Below, one piece after another: positions 1 through 8,655 of a DNA stretch of 64,000 bases. The notes below the pieces were generated by a model. It made no database searches, was not told the origin of the DNA, and saw nothing but the letters and a program-made list of their open reading frames with translations. The position numbers were made by a program, and so were the translations under genes. Position 1 is the stretch's first letter, and every line of letters starts with the position of its first letter. The DNA lies in the NCBI GenBank assembly GCA_963722295.1, contig CAVRLB010000004.1:1-64000 (forward strand). The letters run 5' to 3'. The stretch comes from Brooklawnia sp032229645 (lineage in GTDB: Bacteria > Actinomycetota > Actinomycetes > Propionibacteriales > Propionibacteriaceae).

Positions 1-120
1 ACCGAATACCGCTAGCCGTTGTGATTCTCCGTAGCTGTTGAGAAAAGTGGCGGAAATTTCGGTAGCGCCCGCACATTTCGACAGCAGCTGTAGCCACCGT
101 CCCCACCGCCAACGAACGAA
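1..120. repeat. Degenerate copies of the TTCGGCAGCCGCTG foldback-repeat family
   Basis: This stretch carries diverged words such as cgctagccgttg, ttcggtagcgc and ttcgacagcagctg separated by short ccaccg-type spacers. The same arrangement of words is dense at 41.1-41.6 kb and flanks fic at 12.2 and 13.9 kb. No convincing coding frame is present. It is probably an old, decayed array of the same element. The remaining DNA up to the tRNA-Lys (121-379) shows nothing I recognise. Confidence 0.5.
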
Positions 121-379
121 CTAACGCACATGCACTAGGGTCGCGGCTCAACTTGGGGTGAATCGGTCGTTCGACCCAGCTCGTCGGGTGGACGCGTGGT
201 ATCCCGGGGGTCCCGGAGATCTTCAAGAATGAGGCCGCCCGTAACAGCCCTGCGACCTTCCGTGATCGTGGGATCTTCATCACCAGCCGCTCGTTGGCCC
301 GCGCATGAGCCATTCGCCACTGGGCCGCGATGAACTGCGGCTGCTATTGCATTGACCTGCAATGGCTGGAAACAGGACA

Positions 380-400
380 GGCCCCGGATGAACCGGGGCC
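380..400 (-). terminator. Hairpin downstream of tRNA-Lys
   Basis: A perfect 8-bp stem (ggccccgg / ccggggcc) with a 5-nt loop lies directly downstream of the minus-strand tRNA. The tract after it is only moderately T-rich, so this is a GC-type actinobacterial terminator candidate. Confidence 0.55.
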
Positions 401-409
401 TGAGGAGAT

Positions 410-485
<76 letters not shown>

Positions 486-540
486 GCGCGAGAAATAACT
501 GTAGCGCAACTCCCCAGCGATGTGAAATCGCGCGGCAGCC

Positions 541-945
541 TCACAGATAGAGCCCGGTCTCACCATTCTGAACGCGTTCCGCAGCCACCGCGTGCACATC
601 GCGTTCCCGCAGCAGCAGGTAGGTCTTGCCCTGCAACTCGACCTCGGCCCGCTCGGCGGGATCGAAGAGCACCCGATCGCCGAGCTTTACGGTGCGCACG
701 CTGGACCCGATGGCCAAGACCTTTGCCCAGGCGAGCCTGCGTCCCATCTGAACGGTTGCGGGAATCAGGATGCCCCCGGTGCTGCGCCGCTCGCCCGCCT
801 CATCGTCCGCATCCACCAGAATCCGGTCATGGAGCATCCGAATCGGGAGCACCGAGAGACTCGATTCGCCCGCGCCGGCTTTCGGTGCTCCCTCCGGGTC
901 ACCGTCGAGGTCCGGGTTTTCGCTGCCCTGGCCCTCTGGGCTCAC
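541..945 (-). CDS. GroES-family co-chaperonin-like protein
   Basis: A 134-residue protein. After a 30-residue acidic, low-complexity leader it has a GroES-like beta-barrel, with the run PIRMLHDRILV followed by a glycine-rich mobile-loop-type segment (RRSTGGILIP) and LGDRVLF. True GroES is about 97 aa, so this is a longer paralogue and no groEL is adjacent. The GTG start (943-945) overlaps the stop of the upstream DUF3618 gene as GTGA, which implies translational coupling. By analogy with GroES folds it may assist a chaperonin, but the GroES proper of this organism is probably elsewhere. Family assignment is firm; cellular role is inference. Confidence 0.8.
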   Translation of the reverse strand: MSPEGQGSENPDLDGDPEGAPKAGAGESSLSVLPIRMLHDRILVDADDEAGERRSTGGILIPATVQMGRRLAWAKVLAIGSSVRTVKLGDRVLFDPAERAEVELQGKTYLLLRERDVHAVAAERVQNGETGLYL

Positions 946-1268
946 TTGGTGACCTTCCGGAAGAGACCAGAAACCCCTGTAGCAACCCCGACAGCAGCCA
1001 CAACACCCACGGCGATCAGCGCGATGGTGCCGATGTGATCCCAGCGGACGCCAGCCTCGTCCACAAAGTAACGGCGCGTCTCGTCGACGGTGTCGTAGAT
1101 GGCCTGCTTCGTATCCTTGACAGTCTTCTTGACCTCGTCTTCGGCATGGTTCTTGATCGCTGTCGGGTGTACCTCCGACACCAGACCCGCAATGCCGACA
1201 GTCATTGCATGCCGTGAAGCGGCGATGTCAGCCCGGATCTGCTCCGGCGTACGTTCCCTCGAGGCCAC
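942..1268 (-). CDS. DUF3618 family membrane-anchored protein
   Basis: A 108-residue protein. The N-terminus (RTPEQIRADIAASRHAMT) is the DUF3618 signature, predicted helical and charged. A long amphipathic region follows, then one C-terminal transmembrane segment around residues 80-100 (GTIALIAVGVVAAVGVA) and a short basic tail. Function of the family is unknown. The GTG start at 1266-1268 has a GGAGG ribosome site 5-6 nt upstream. It precedes and overlaps the GroES-like gene, so the two form an operon, and it is divergent from bcp. The DUF3618-bcp pairing also occurs in mycobacteria (Rv2520c/Rv2521, from memory). Confidence 0.8.
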   Translation of the reverse strand: MASRERTPEQIRADIAASRHAMTVGIAGLVSEVHPTAIKNHAEDEVKKTVKDTKQAIYDTVDETRRYFVDEAGVRWDHIGTIALIAVGVVAAVGVATGVSGLFRKVTK

Positions 1269-1371
1269 GATGCCCTCCCGATTGTCCGATGGTCACTGCG
1301 GAACTCAGCCTATTCCCTCCGCGCGGCTCGTTGCACGATCTACGGATGCCGCACTGTTCATCGAATGTCAC

Positions 1372-1377
1372 TAATGT
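1372..1377 (+). promoter_or_regulatory. -10 hexamer TAATGT of a leaderless bcp promoter
   Basis: TAATGT ends 7 nt before the bcp ATG, and there is no purine-rich ribosome site between them. That geometry places the transcription start at the start codon. Confidence 0.55.
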
Positions 1378-1384
1378 GAGACAC

Positions 1385-1870
1385 ATGAGTCAACTGGTTA
1401 CTGGAGAGGCTGCGCCTGCCTTCACCCTGCCCGACGCGGACGGGAAGCTGGTGTCGCTTTCGGACTTCGCCGGACGCAAAGTAGTCGTCTACTTCTATCC
1501 CGCGGCGATGACGCCCGGATGCACCACACAAGCCGTCGATTTCACCGATGCGCGTGACGACTTCCTGCATGCCGGCATCGACGTGATCGGCGTCTCACCG
1601 GATGCTCCCGACAAGCTGGCCGTATTCCGCGAGCGCAAGGGGTTGAAGGTCACGCTCCTCTCGGACGAATCCCGCGAGACTCTGCATAGTTATGGTGCCT
1701 GGGGCACGAAGGTGCTGTATGGCAAGTCGCTGGAGGGTGTACTACGTTCGACTTTCCTGATCGACGTGGACGATCAGGGCGAAGGCACGATTGAGCTCGC
1801 TCAGTACAACGTCCGCGCAACCGGCCATGTCGACCGACTCCGGCGCGACCTGGGGTTGCTGCACTTGTAG
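1385..1870 (+). CDS. bcp: Thioredoxin-dependent peroxiredoxin, Bcp/PrxQ type
   Basis: A 161-residue thiol peroxidase that reduces H2O2 and organic hydroperoxides in the cytoplasm. The catalytic motif TPGCTTQ puts the peroxidatic cysteine at about residue 46, preceded by the family strand VVVYFYPAAMTPG. The residue four positions later, often the resolving cysteine of PrxQ (TxxC), is alanine, so this looks like a 1-Cys member that needs an external thiol, mycothiol or thioredoxin. The ATG at 1385 was chosen because the domain starts at once and a -10 box sits 7 nt upstream; longer frames upstream lack homology. It lies divergent from DUF3618 and just before tRNA-Leu. Confidence 0.93.
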   Translation: MSQLVTGEAAPAFTLPDADGKLVSLSDFAGRKVVVYFYPAAMTPGCTTQAVDFTDARDDFLHAGIDVIGVSPDAPDKLAVFRERKGLKVTLLSDESRETLHSYGAWGTKVLYGKSLEGVLRSTFLIDVDDQGEGTIELAQYNVRATGHVDRLRRDLGLLHL

Positions 1871-1899
1871 ACTGGGCCCGCTTCCCCGCTTGGGGTTGC

Positions 1900-1983
1900 G
1901 CCGGAGTGGTGGAATTGGCAGACACGCAGGATTTAGGTTCCTGTGCCCGCAAGGGCGTGAGAGTTCGAGTCTCTTCTCCGGCA
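1900..1983 (+). tRNA. tRNA-Leu (anticodon TAG)
   Basis: A complete class II tRNA of 84 nt. The acceptor stem is GCCGGAG/CTCCGGC, the anticodon arm CAGGA-TTTAGGT-TCCTG gives anticodon TAG (Leu, CUA codons), a variable arm (TGCCCGCAAGGGCG region) follows, then the T arm GTTCGAGTC and discriminator A. CCA is not encoded. A repeat copy begins exactly at its last base. Confidence 0.95.
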
Positions 1984-2193
1984 CAGACGATTGAGACGAG
2001 CGGGCTGCGAGCTTGCTCGCGAGTCCCGAGTCGATTGAGTCTGTTGAGCGGCGAGGCCGCGAGCACGTTGATTGAGGTGAGAGGTGTGAAAGCTTGCTTT
2101 CATGCCCGAGCCGATTGAAATGGTTGAGCGGTGCGTAGCGCCGCGAGTACAGACGATTGAGACGAGCGGGCTGCGAGCTTGCTCGCGAGTCCC
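1983..2193. repeat. Intergenic repeat block with a duplicated 45-bp unit
   Basis: An identical 45-nt unit occurs at 1983-2027 and 2149-2193. It begins acagacgattgag and contains the hairpin gcgagcttgctcgc. Between the copies lies a related snap-back word tgaaagcttgctttca (about 2088-2103) with gattgag flanks. The same layout, GATTGAG plus an nnnGCTTGCnnn hairpin, recurs in the 85-bp tandem at 40.5 kb. The first copy abuts the 3' end of tRNA-Leu. No gene is visible here. Confidence 0.85.
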
Positions 2194-2636
2194 TGCGCAT
2201 CGCCCCTCCCGCGATGGTGTATCTATAGAGCCCGTCATGGGTTTTGGAACTCCACGACCGGCTCGAGGCCGGTCCAAGCCAGCAGATTGAGTAGAACCAG
2301 AGCCCGACACGGACCCCAGCCCGACACGATCCGCGTCCGCAGAGGCGATGGATAGCCCGCTCGAATTCGTCAGGACGACGGCTGCAAACAACACGAACCC
2401 ACAACACTCAACGCCCGATTCAGGGGTATTTGGTGCCCACTTCGGTAGGAACGCCGAGAAGCCTTTGATACCCTTGCGACCAGCGGAATTGCCGTGTTAG
2501 GTTGCCGTCTGAGCCAACCAGCTCACCCCGGATGGTTACTCCTGAGAGGTAGGCCTGAGCCGTACCGATACCGCGTGCGTCTCGGGCCTTTCGAATCCCA
2601 GGACCGGGCCCGGTAGTACGCACTTGAGGAACTGCT
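2194..2636. other. Intergenic region upstream of ptsG
   Basis: No convincing gene is present; short open frames on both strands lack family features. A hairpin with 7-bp arms (gaccggc/gccggtc) lies at 2256-2274. The last 200 nt must contain the ptsG promoter and any sugar control element, but I see no recognisable riboswitch or antiterminator target. A gagga ribosome site is at 2626-2630. Confidence 0.5.
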
Positions 2637-4691
2637 ATGGAGTCAAAAGTCGGGCAATCGTCCGCCGAACAAATCGTCACCAACTCTGGTGGCTCAGGGA
2701 ACATCGAAAGTCTGACGCACTGCGCGACTCGCCTTCGCTTTCAGTTGAGAGACGCCTCGCTGATCGACCAAGCAGCTTTGGAGAAGGTCCCGGGCGTGAT
2801 GGGTGTCGTCCCACAAAGCGGTAACCGTTTGCAGGTGGTCATCGGCGGCGCTGTGCAGTCGACGTTCGCCGACATCATGGCGCTGCCGTCCATGAAGTCC
2901 ATCGGCAAGGCCACCTCGTCGGATGCAGATGTCAAGGCTGCGGCCAGGGCCGGTGGTCCTCGCGGCAAGGTCGCCTGGCTGGACAGTTTCTTCGAGTACC
3001 TCTCCGACTCGTTCAGGCCGCTGCTGGGCGTGCTGCTGGGCGCCTCGCTGATCATCGCCTTCGCGGCAGTTCTCGACGCTCTGGGCGTCGTCGACTTCCG
3101 TGCGACCGACAAGCCTGCGACCTGGGTCTTCGTCGACGCCATGTGGCGCGGCGTCTTCTACTTCCTGCCGATCATGGTCGCCTACAACGCCTCCAAGAAG
3201 CTGAACGTGGATCCCTGGGTCGGTGCCGCGATCATGGGTGCCCTGATGACGCCCGAATTCGTGAGCCTCAACGATCCGGAGCGCTTCCCCAGCACGGTCT
3301 GCACGATCAACCAGACTTTGGGCAGCCAGTCGTGTGTAGCCGATATCTTCGGGCTGCCGATGCAGTTGAACGACTACTCCGGCCAGGTCTTCGTCCCGCT
3401 GATTATGGTCGCGATACTCGGCCTGCTCTATAAGGGACTCAAGAAGATCTTCCCGGAGAACGTTCAGATGGTCTTCGTTCCGTTCTTCTCACTGGCCATC
3501 ATGATCCCGCTGACCGCCTTCCTGATCGGCCCGCTGGGCATCTGGCTCGGCAACGGCCTGGGCAGCGGGCTGGCATGGCTGAACACCAACGTGCCATTCG
3601 TCTTCGCGTTGCTGATCCCGATGCTCTACCCCTTCCTCGTGCCGCTAGGTCTGCACTGGCCGCTGAACGCCTTGATGCTGATGAACATCAACACACTTGG
3701 CTACGACTTCATCCAGGGTCCGATGGGCGCCTGGAACTTCGCCTGCTTCGGCGCCACCGCCGGCGTGCTCGTGCTGTCAATGCGCGACAAAGACGTTACG
3801 ATGCGCCAGACCGCGACCGGCGCCCTCGCGGCCGGCCTGCTGGGCGGTATCTCGGAGCCGTCTCTCTACGGCATCCACCTGCGTTTCAAGCGGATCTACC
3901 CGCGGATGCTGATCGGCTGCTTCACCGGCGGCCTCGTGATCGCCGTTCTTGGTGCCCCGTTCGGCGGCGTGAAGACCTCCGCTTTCGCGTTCACCTCGCT
4001 GCTGACCATCCCAGTCTTCGACCCGATGTGGGTATACATCATCGCTATCGCTGCGGCCTTCATCGTTTCGATGGTCCTGATCATCATCTTCGACTACCGC
4101 ACGCCGGAGCAGAAGGCTGAAGCCAAGGCAGAGCAGGAGCAGGCTGCAGCTGATTTGGCCGCCGAGGTCGCCGCGCCGGCCGCTGTCACCGCAGCCGCCG
4201 CTGGTGCAGCCGCTGCACCGATCACCCCGGCCGAGCCGACCAACGAGGTGATGGCTCCGGTCAACGGGCAAATGGTGAGCCTTCAAGATGTCGACGACAA
4301 GGTCTTCGCGTCCGGTGCACTCGGCAAGGGCGTGGGCATCGTCCCCGCCGATGGACGCGTGGTCTCCCCGATCACCGGCACCATGGTCACGGTCGCCAAG
4401 ACCGGGCATGCCTTCGGTATCAAGAGCGACGACGGCGTCGAGGTGCTGGTCCACATCGGCATCGACACCGTGCAGTTGAACGGGGACGGCTTCGATGTCG
4501 CCGTGCAGAAGAAGCAGCGAGTGAACGCCGGAGATCTGCTGGCGAACGTCAACCTGGACACCATCAAGCAGGCAGGTTTCGACACGACAGTCATCCTGAC
4601 CGTCACCAACACTGCGGCGCTGGCGGCTGTCGCTCCGCACCCAGCGGCCAACGTTTCTGTCGGACAACCCGTCATCGATGTCGAGCATTGA
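2637..4691 (+). CDS. ptsG: PTS glucose-type EIIBCA permease
   Basis: A 684-residue phosphotransferase permease in B-C-A order, the order and length of Corynebacterium PtsG. EIIB (residues 10-90) has the phosphocysteine motif LTHCATRLRF with Cys29. EIIC (about 115-490) has about ten membrane helices and the family run INTLGYDFIQGPMGAWNFAC. An Ala-rich linker leads to EIIA (about 535-660), with the phosphohistidine region VLVHIGIDTVQL. It imports and phosphorylates a hexose, most likely glucose, using phosphate relayed from EI and HPr. GAGGA lies 6 nt before the ATG. ptsI follows 82 nt downstream on the same strand, so co-transcription is likely. Beta-glucoside or sucrose specificity cannot be fully excluded. 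Confidence 0.92.
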   Translation: MESKVGQSSAEQIVTNSGGSGNIESLTHCATRLRFQLRDASLIDQAALEKVPGVMGVVPQSGNRLQVVIGGAVQSTFADIMALPSMKSIGKATSSDADVKAAARAGGPRGKVAWLDSFFEYLSDSFRPLLGVLLGASLIIAFAAVLDALGVVDFRATDKPATWVFVDAMWRGVFYFLPIMVAYNASKKLNVDPWVGAAIMGALMTPEFVSLNDPERFPSTVCTINQTLGSQSCVADIFGLPMQLNDYSGQVFVPLIMVAILGLLYKGLKKIFPENVQMVFVPFFSLAIMIPLTAFLIGPLGIWLGNGLGSGLAWLNTNVPFVFALLIPMLYPFLVPLGLHWPLNALMLMNINTLGYDFIQGPMGAWNFACFGATAGVLVLSMRDKDVTMRQTATGALAAGLLGGISEPSLYGIHLRFKRIYPRMLIGCFTGGLVIAVLGAPFGGVKTSAFAFTSLLTIPVFDPMWVYIIAIAAAFIVSMVLIIIFDYRTPEQKAEAKAEQEQAAADLAAEVAAPAAVTAAAAGAAAAPITPAEPTNEVMAPVNGQMVSLQDVDDKVFASGALGKGVGIVPADGRVVSPITGTMVTVAKTGHAFGIKSDDGVEVLVHIGIDTVQLNGDGFDVAVQKKQRVNAGDLLANVNLDTIKQAGFDTTVILTVTNTAALAAVAPHPAANVSVGQPVIDVEH

Positions 4692-4773
4692 TAAGAATGA
4701 GTATTACGACGCACTTCGCAGCAGCCGGGATCGCTCTCACCGACGACAAGATCCCTCAGCAAAGGATGAAGAT

Positions 4774-6471
4774 ATGAGTACTAGTCCAGCCCATCAGGTC
4801 TTGCACGGTATCGGGGTTTCTGCGGGAACCGCCGCAGGACCCGCAGTTCTGGTCGTTCCCGCTCCCGGCGTGGACACGGCAGAACCGCCGAGCACCGACG
4901 CAGCGGCCGACGGCCAGCGGGTGCGTGAGGCGATGAAGGCCGTCTCTGCGGCATTGCTGGCCAAGGCCGATCGTGCCCCCGAGACGTCCAAGCCGATCCT
5001 CGAGGCGACCGCGCAGTTGGCCAGCGATCGAGGTCTTGCCAAGTCGGTCGACAAGGAGCTCAAGAAGGGCACCGGCGTCACCCGGGCAGTGCACAACGCC
5101 GTCGAGGAGTACGCGGCGATGCTCACCAAGCTCGGCGGATACATGGCTGAGCGCGTCACCGACCTCTACGATGTCCGCGACCGGACGATCTGTGAGCTGC
5201 GCGGGATTCCGGCACCGGGCGTCCCGGATCTGGACACCCCGTCGATCCTGATCGCACGCGACCTCGCACCTGCCGAGACCGCCACCCTGTCGAGGGAAAC
5301 GGTGCTGGGCATCATCACCGAGGCGGGCGGGCCGACCAGCCACACCGCCATCCTGGCCGCACAGCTGGCCATCCCGGCCATCGTCCAGACCAAAGGTGTC
5401 GAGGTCATCGTCGCCGGCTGCGAGATCGCCCTCGACGGTGGCGTCGGAGAGGTCATCGTCTCGCCGACCGCCGACGAGGTCGAGCAGCTCGCCGAGCGCT
5501 CACGGCGCCGCGCCGCCGCGCTCGCCGGGTCGAGCGGTGAGGGCGCGACCCGCGACGGTCACAAGGTGGCATTGCTGGCCAATATCGGCACTGCCGACGA
5601 TGCTCGCAAAGCCGCGTCCTACGATCTGGAGGGTTCGGGCCTGTTCCGCACCGAGTTCCTCTTCCTGGAGCGCGATACAGCGCCCACGCTGGAGGATCAG
5701 ACGAAGACCTATACCGAGGTGCTGGAAGCCTTCGGTGATCGCCGGGTCGTCGTCCGTACACTCGATGCCGGTGCCGACAAGCCGCTGGCATTCGCCAATC
5801 TCGGCGAGGAGGAGAACCCCGCACTGGGACGCCGTGGTCTTCGCCTGAGCATGGTTCGCGAGGACCTGCTCGATACGCAGCTGCAGGCTCTTGCGGCCGC
5901 CTACGAAGCGACCGGCAGCAAGTCCGATTTGCGTGTGATGGCGCCGATGGTGGCGACCCTCGACGAGGCGAAGTGGTTCGCCGCCAAGGTACGCCCGCTC
6001 GGGTTGCCGAAGGTGGGCATCATGGTCGAGATCCCGAGCGCGGCGATCATGGCCGACAAGCTGCTCTCGGTGGTCGATTTCGTCTCGATCGGCACCAACG
6101 ACCTCTCGCAGTACACGATGGCGGCCGATCGCATGCAGGGCGCCCTGGCACCTCTGCTGAGCCCCTGGCAGCCTGCACTACTGGCCATGGTGCGGAGCAC
6201 CTGTCAGGGCGGACGCGCGACCGGCAAGACCGTGGGCGTCTGCGGCGAGGCCGGTGGCGATCCGTTGATGGCGCTGGTCCTGGTCGGACTGGGTGTCTCG
6301 TCGCTGTCGATGGCTCCGAGCAAGGTCGCCACGGTGCGTGCGGCGCTACGCCTGCACGACTTCTCCGTCTGCCAGCAGATGGCGGCCTTCGCGGTCGATG
6401 CACCGACCGCGGCCGACGCCAGGACTGCCGTGGAAAAGCTCATCGAGCCGGCGCTGCTCGATCTGCTGTGA
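4774..6471 (+). CDS. ptsI: PTS enzyme I (PEP-protein phosphotransferase)
   Basis: A 565-residue cytoplasmic enzyme that takes phosphate from PEP and passes it to HPr, the first step for every PTS sugar. The N-terminal half carries the phosphohistidine motif GGPTSHTAIL (His190). The C-terminal barrel has LFRTEFLFLER, the segment VEIPSAAIMAD, GTNDLSQY and the C-terminal GVCGEAGGD active-site cysteine. The ATG at 4774 is preceded by AAAGGA and begins the domain directly; an earlier in-frame ATG at 4678 would overlap ptsG and adds no homology. HPr (ptsH) is not in this window. A strong terminator follows. Confidence 0.95.
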   Translation: MSTSPAHQVLHGIGVSAGTAAGPAVLVVPAPGVDTAEPPSTDAAADGQRVREAMKAVSAALLAKADRAPETSKPILEATAQLASDRGLAKSVDKELKKGTGVTRAVHNAVEEYAAMLTKLGGYMAERVTDLYDVRDRTICELRGIPAPGVPDLDTPSILIARDLAPAETATLSRETVLGIITEAGGPTSHTAILAAQLAIPAIVQTKGVEVIVAGCEIALDGGVGEVIVSPTADEVEQLAERSRRRAAALAGSSGEGATRDGHKVALLANIGTADDARKAASYDLEGSGLFRTEFLFLERDTAPTLEDQTKTYTEVLEAFGDRRVVVRTLDAGADKPLAFANLGEEENPALGRRGLRLSMVREDLLDTQLQALAAAYEATGSKSDLRVMAPMVATLDEAKWFAAKVRPLGLPKVGIMVEIPSAAIMADKLLSVVDFVSIGTNDLSQYTMAADRMQGALAPLLSPWQPALLAMVRSTCQGGRATGKTVGVCGEAGGDPLMALVLVGLGVSSLSMAPSKVATVRAALRLHDFSVCQQMAAFAVDAPTAADARTAVEKLIEPALLDLL

Positions 6472-6491
6472 TCTGAGACCGCTCGAAGGTA

Positions 6492-6539
6492 AACGGGTGT
6501 GGTTTTTTGGTTCCTATGAACCATGAAACCACACCCGTT
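6492..6539 (+). terminator. Strong intrinsic terminator after ptsI
   Basis: A perfect 14-bp stem (6492-6505 / 6526-6539) encloses a second small stem (ggttc/gaacc). The sequence at the hairpin base contains T-rich and A-rich runs on the two arms, so it could stop transcription from either side. It cleanly separates the PTS genes from the next operon. Confidence 0.85.
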
Positions 6540-6696
6540 CTTGCATTCGGGCTAGTGACATTAGAACGGCATCCAACTTTCCCATAGCTAATCTCTTAGC
6601 CGTCTCGAAGTTCGGCAAAAACGATTGACCAATAGATCCTGGAGGCATTAGCCTCATCAGGTCACCTCCGTACGCAGACGTCCGAGGAAGGATCAG

Positions 6697-7563
6697 ATGC
6701 CCGAGTCGCAACCCGCTTTCGATGTTCTCGAATTCTCTTCTCGCGCCCAACTGGGCGAAGGACCAGTCTGGGATGGCACGCAGTTGTACTGGGTGGACAT
6801 CACGGGACGCAAGCTCAATTCGTCCGACTTGGGAGGAATCACCCGGACGATCGACCTGCCCCAAATGCCCGGCTTCGCGGTACCGGACGCCGACGGTGGC
6901 TGGCTCGCCGGGTTCCCGGATGGCTTGTGGCGCAGCAACTCCGAGGTCAACGAGTGGGAGCAGTTGTGGACCGCGCCTCACTCGCTCGAGACCCACCGAC
7001 TCAACGACGGCAAGACCGATCCGGCCGGTCGGGTGTGGTTCGGATCGATGAGCTACGCCGAGGTCGATCCCGTATCGGCGCTGTACCGCTTCGACGGATC
7101 GACCGTGACCGAGCAACGATCCGGTGTCACCACATCGAATGGTCTCGACTGGTCGCCCGACCACCGCACGTTCTACTTCACCGACTCGGTGCCCCGCACG
7201 ATCTGGGCCTACGACTACGACCTCGGCAGCGGCGAGATCGCCAACCCACGCCGCTTCGCGCAAGATCCGGACGACTATGTTCCCGACGGGGGCTGTATAG
7301 ACGCCGATGGCTGCTTCTGGTCGTGTAAATGGAATGGCGGCCGCATTGTGAGATATGCACCCGATGGAACAGTCGATCTCGTCTGGCATCTACCGGTTAA
7401 CAACCCCACCAGCTGCGTATTCGTCGGACCGGCTCATTCCGTTTTGGCAATCACCTCCGCGCAGTCCACAAACCGCGCACGCACCAGCGAATTCGACGGT
7501 GCGGTGCTACTGATTCAAACCGATACAACGGGGATCGCGATGACCCCGGCTCGGTACAACTAG
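6697..7563 (+). CDS. SMP-30/gluconolactonase/LRE family protein
   Basis: A 288-residue six-bladed beta-propeller of the SMP-30 family, which hydrolyses sugar lactones with a bound divalent metal. Visible family positions are LGEGPVWD near residue 17 (metal Glu), RLNDGKTDPAGR, SNGLDWSPD (metal Asn) and the late PDGGCIDADG (catalytic Asp). It is the first gene of a five-gene set with a sugar ABC transporter, 8 nt before the binding-protein gene, so the lactone probably derives from the imported sugar. The ribosome site is gaggaagga. No sugar dehydrogenase or dehydratase is adjacent, so the pathway is incomplete here and the substrate is unknown. Confidence 0.85.
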   Translation: MPESQPAFDVLEFSSRAQLGEGPVWDGTQLYWVDITGRKLNSSDLGGITRTIDLPQMPGFAVPDADGGWLAGFPDGLWRSNSEVNEWEQLWTAPHSLETHRLNDGKTDPAGRVWFGSMSYAEVDPVSALYRFDGSTVTEQRSGVTTSNGLDWSPDHRTFYFTDSVPRTIWAYDYDLGSGEIANPRRFAQDPDDYVPDGGCIDADGCFWSCKWNGGRIVRYAPDGTVDLVWHLPVNNPTSCVFVGPAHSVLAITSAQSTNRARTSEFDGAVLLIQTDTTGIAMTPARYN

Positions 7564-7571
7564 GAGGAAAA

Positions 7572-8651
7572 ATGGGTTATCAGTTCACCCGCCGGAACCT
7601 GCTGCAGGCAGGCTTGGCCGTGGGCATCGCCGGTGTCGCCGCGGGATGTTCGACCGCCGGCAGCGGCGGTTCGGGTAGCGGTTCAGCCTCGTCCGGTGCC
7701 AGTCACATGGTGGCGCCGGTCGACGGCAAGCTCGTCGTCGGTCTCGCCAATGGCTGGGCGGGCAACTCCTGGCGTTCGCAGATGGTCGCCGAGTTCAAAT
7801 ACGCGGCGGAGAACAAGTACGCCGATGACATCTCGCGCACCATCATCACCGACGCGAACCAGTCGGTCGACCAGCAGATCTCGCAAATCAACGACATGAT
7901 CAGCGCGGGCGCCAACCTGATCCTGATCGACGCCACGAGTTCGTCGGCGCTCACCGGCGTCGTGCAACGTGCGCAGGAGGCGGGCATTCAGGTCGTTTCC
8001 TTCGACAATGCCGTGGAAAGCGAATACAACATCATCTGCAACACCAGCGCCGAGGAATTCGGCCAGATCGGCGGCGAGTGGCTCGCGGGCAAGCTGAGCA
8101 GCGGCGACGAGGTCTTCATGTTGGACGGTGTCTCGGGCACCCCGGTCGATGCCGGCCGCTCCGCCGCCGCGAAGGCCGCGCTCGAAGCCAAGGGCATCAA
8201 GATCGTCGGCAATGCGGCCGGTGACTGGGACCAGGCGAAGGCCCAGGCCGCTGCAGGCAACCTGCTCTCGGCTCATCCCAATGTCAAGGGCATCTACTCC
8301 CAGGGTGGTTCGATGACCTTGGGCGCCATCGAGGTGCTTGAGCAGCGCGGTATGACAGTTCTGCCGATTCCGGGCGAGGGTTACAACGGCTTCCTGAAGA
8401 GGTGGAAGGACCTGAGGGACTCCTCAGGTTGGGAGTCGATCGCTCCTTCGCAGGCGCCTTCGCTTTCCGTGACCGCTCTCGACTACGGCATCAAGGCACT
8501 CCGCGGCGAGGACCCCGGCCAGGCACCGGAGGTGAAGCTGGACGTCATCACTCAAGAGAACCTCGACGAGAATGTTCGTCCCGACATGTCCGACGCGATG
8601 TTCTTGCCCACGTCTTTGCCCGACGACGTCTTGAATGAACTCTTCGGCTGA
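7572..8651 (+). CDS. Sugar ABC transporter substrate-binding lipoprotein (Tat-type)
   Basis: A 359-residue periplasmic-binding-fold protein of the ribose/galactofuranose class (Peripla_BP_4). The N-terminus has a twin-arginine motif (TRRNLLQ), a hydrophobic stretch and a lipobox VAAGC with the lipidated cysteine near residue 26, then a Gly/Ser-rich linker. It should be exported folded and tethered outside the membrane to capture a sugar. AGGAGG precedes the ATG. It lies directly upstream of the ATPase gene. The exact sugar cannot be read from the sequence. Confidence 0.9.
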   Translation: MGYQFTRRNLLQAGLAVGIAGVAAGCSTAGSGGSGSGSASSGASHMVAPVDGKLVVGLANGWAGNSWRSQMVAEFKYAAENKYADDISRTIITDANQSVDQQISQINDMISAGANLILIDATSSSALTGVVQRAQEAGIQVVSFDNAVESEYNIICNTSAEEFGQIGGEWLAGKLSSGDEVFMLDGVSGTPVDAGRSAAAKAALEAKGIKIVGNAAGDWDQAKAQAAAGNLLSAHPNVKGIYSQGGSMTLGAIEVLEQRGMTVLPIPGEGYNGFLKRWKDLRDSSGWESIAPSQAPSLSVTALDYGIKALRGEDPGQAPEVKLDVITQENLDENVRPDMSDAMFLPTSLPDDVLNELFG

Positions 8652-8655
8652 GTCC

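Noticed and set aside
1906..2118. 70-residue plus-strand frame beginning MVELADTQDL
   Set aside because: This is the standard spurious peptide read from a tRNA-Leu gene followed by repeat DNA.
2420..2704. 94-residue minus-strand frame over the ptsG leader and start
   Set aside because: Overlaps the ptsG start, no ribosome site, no recognisable family.
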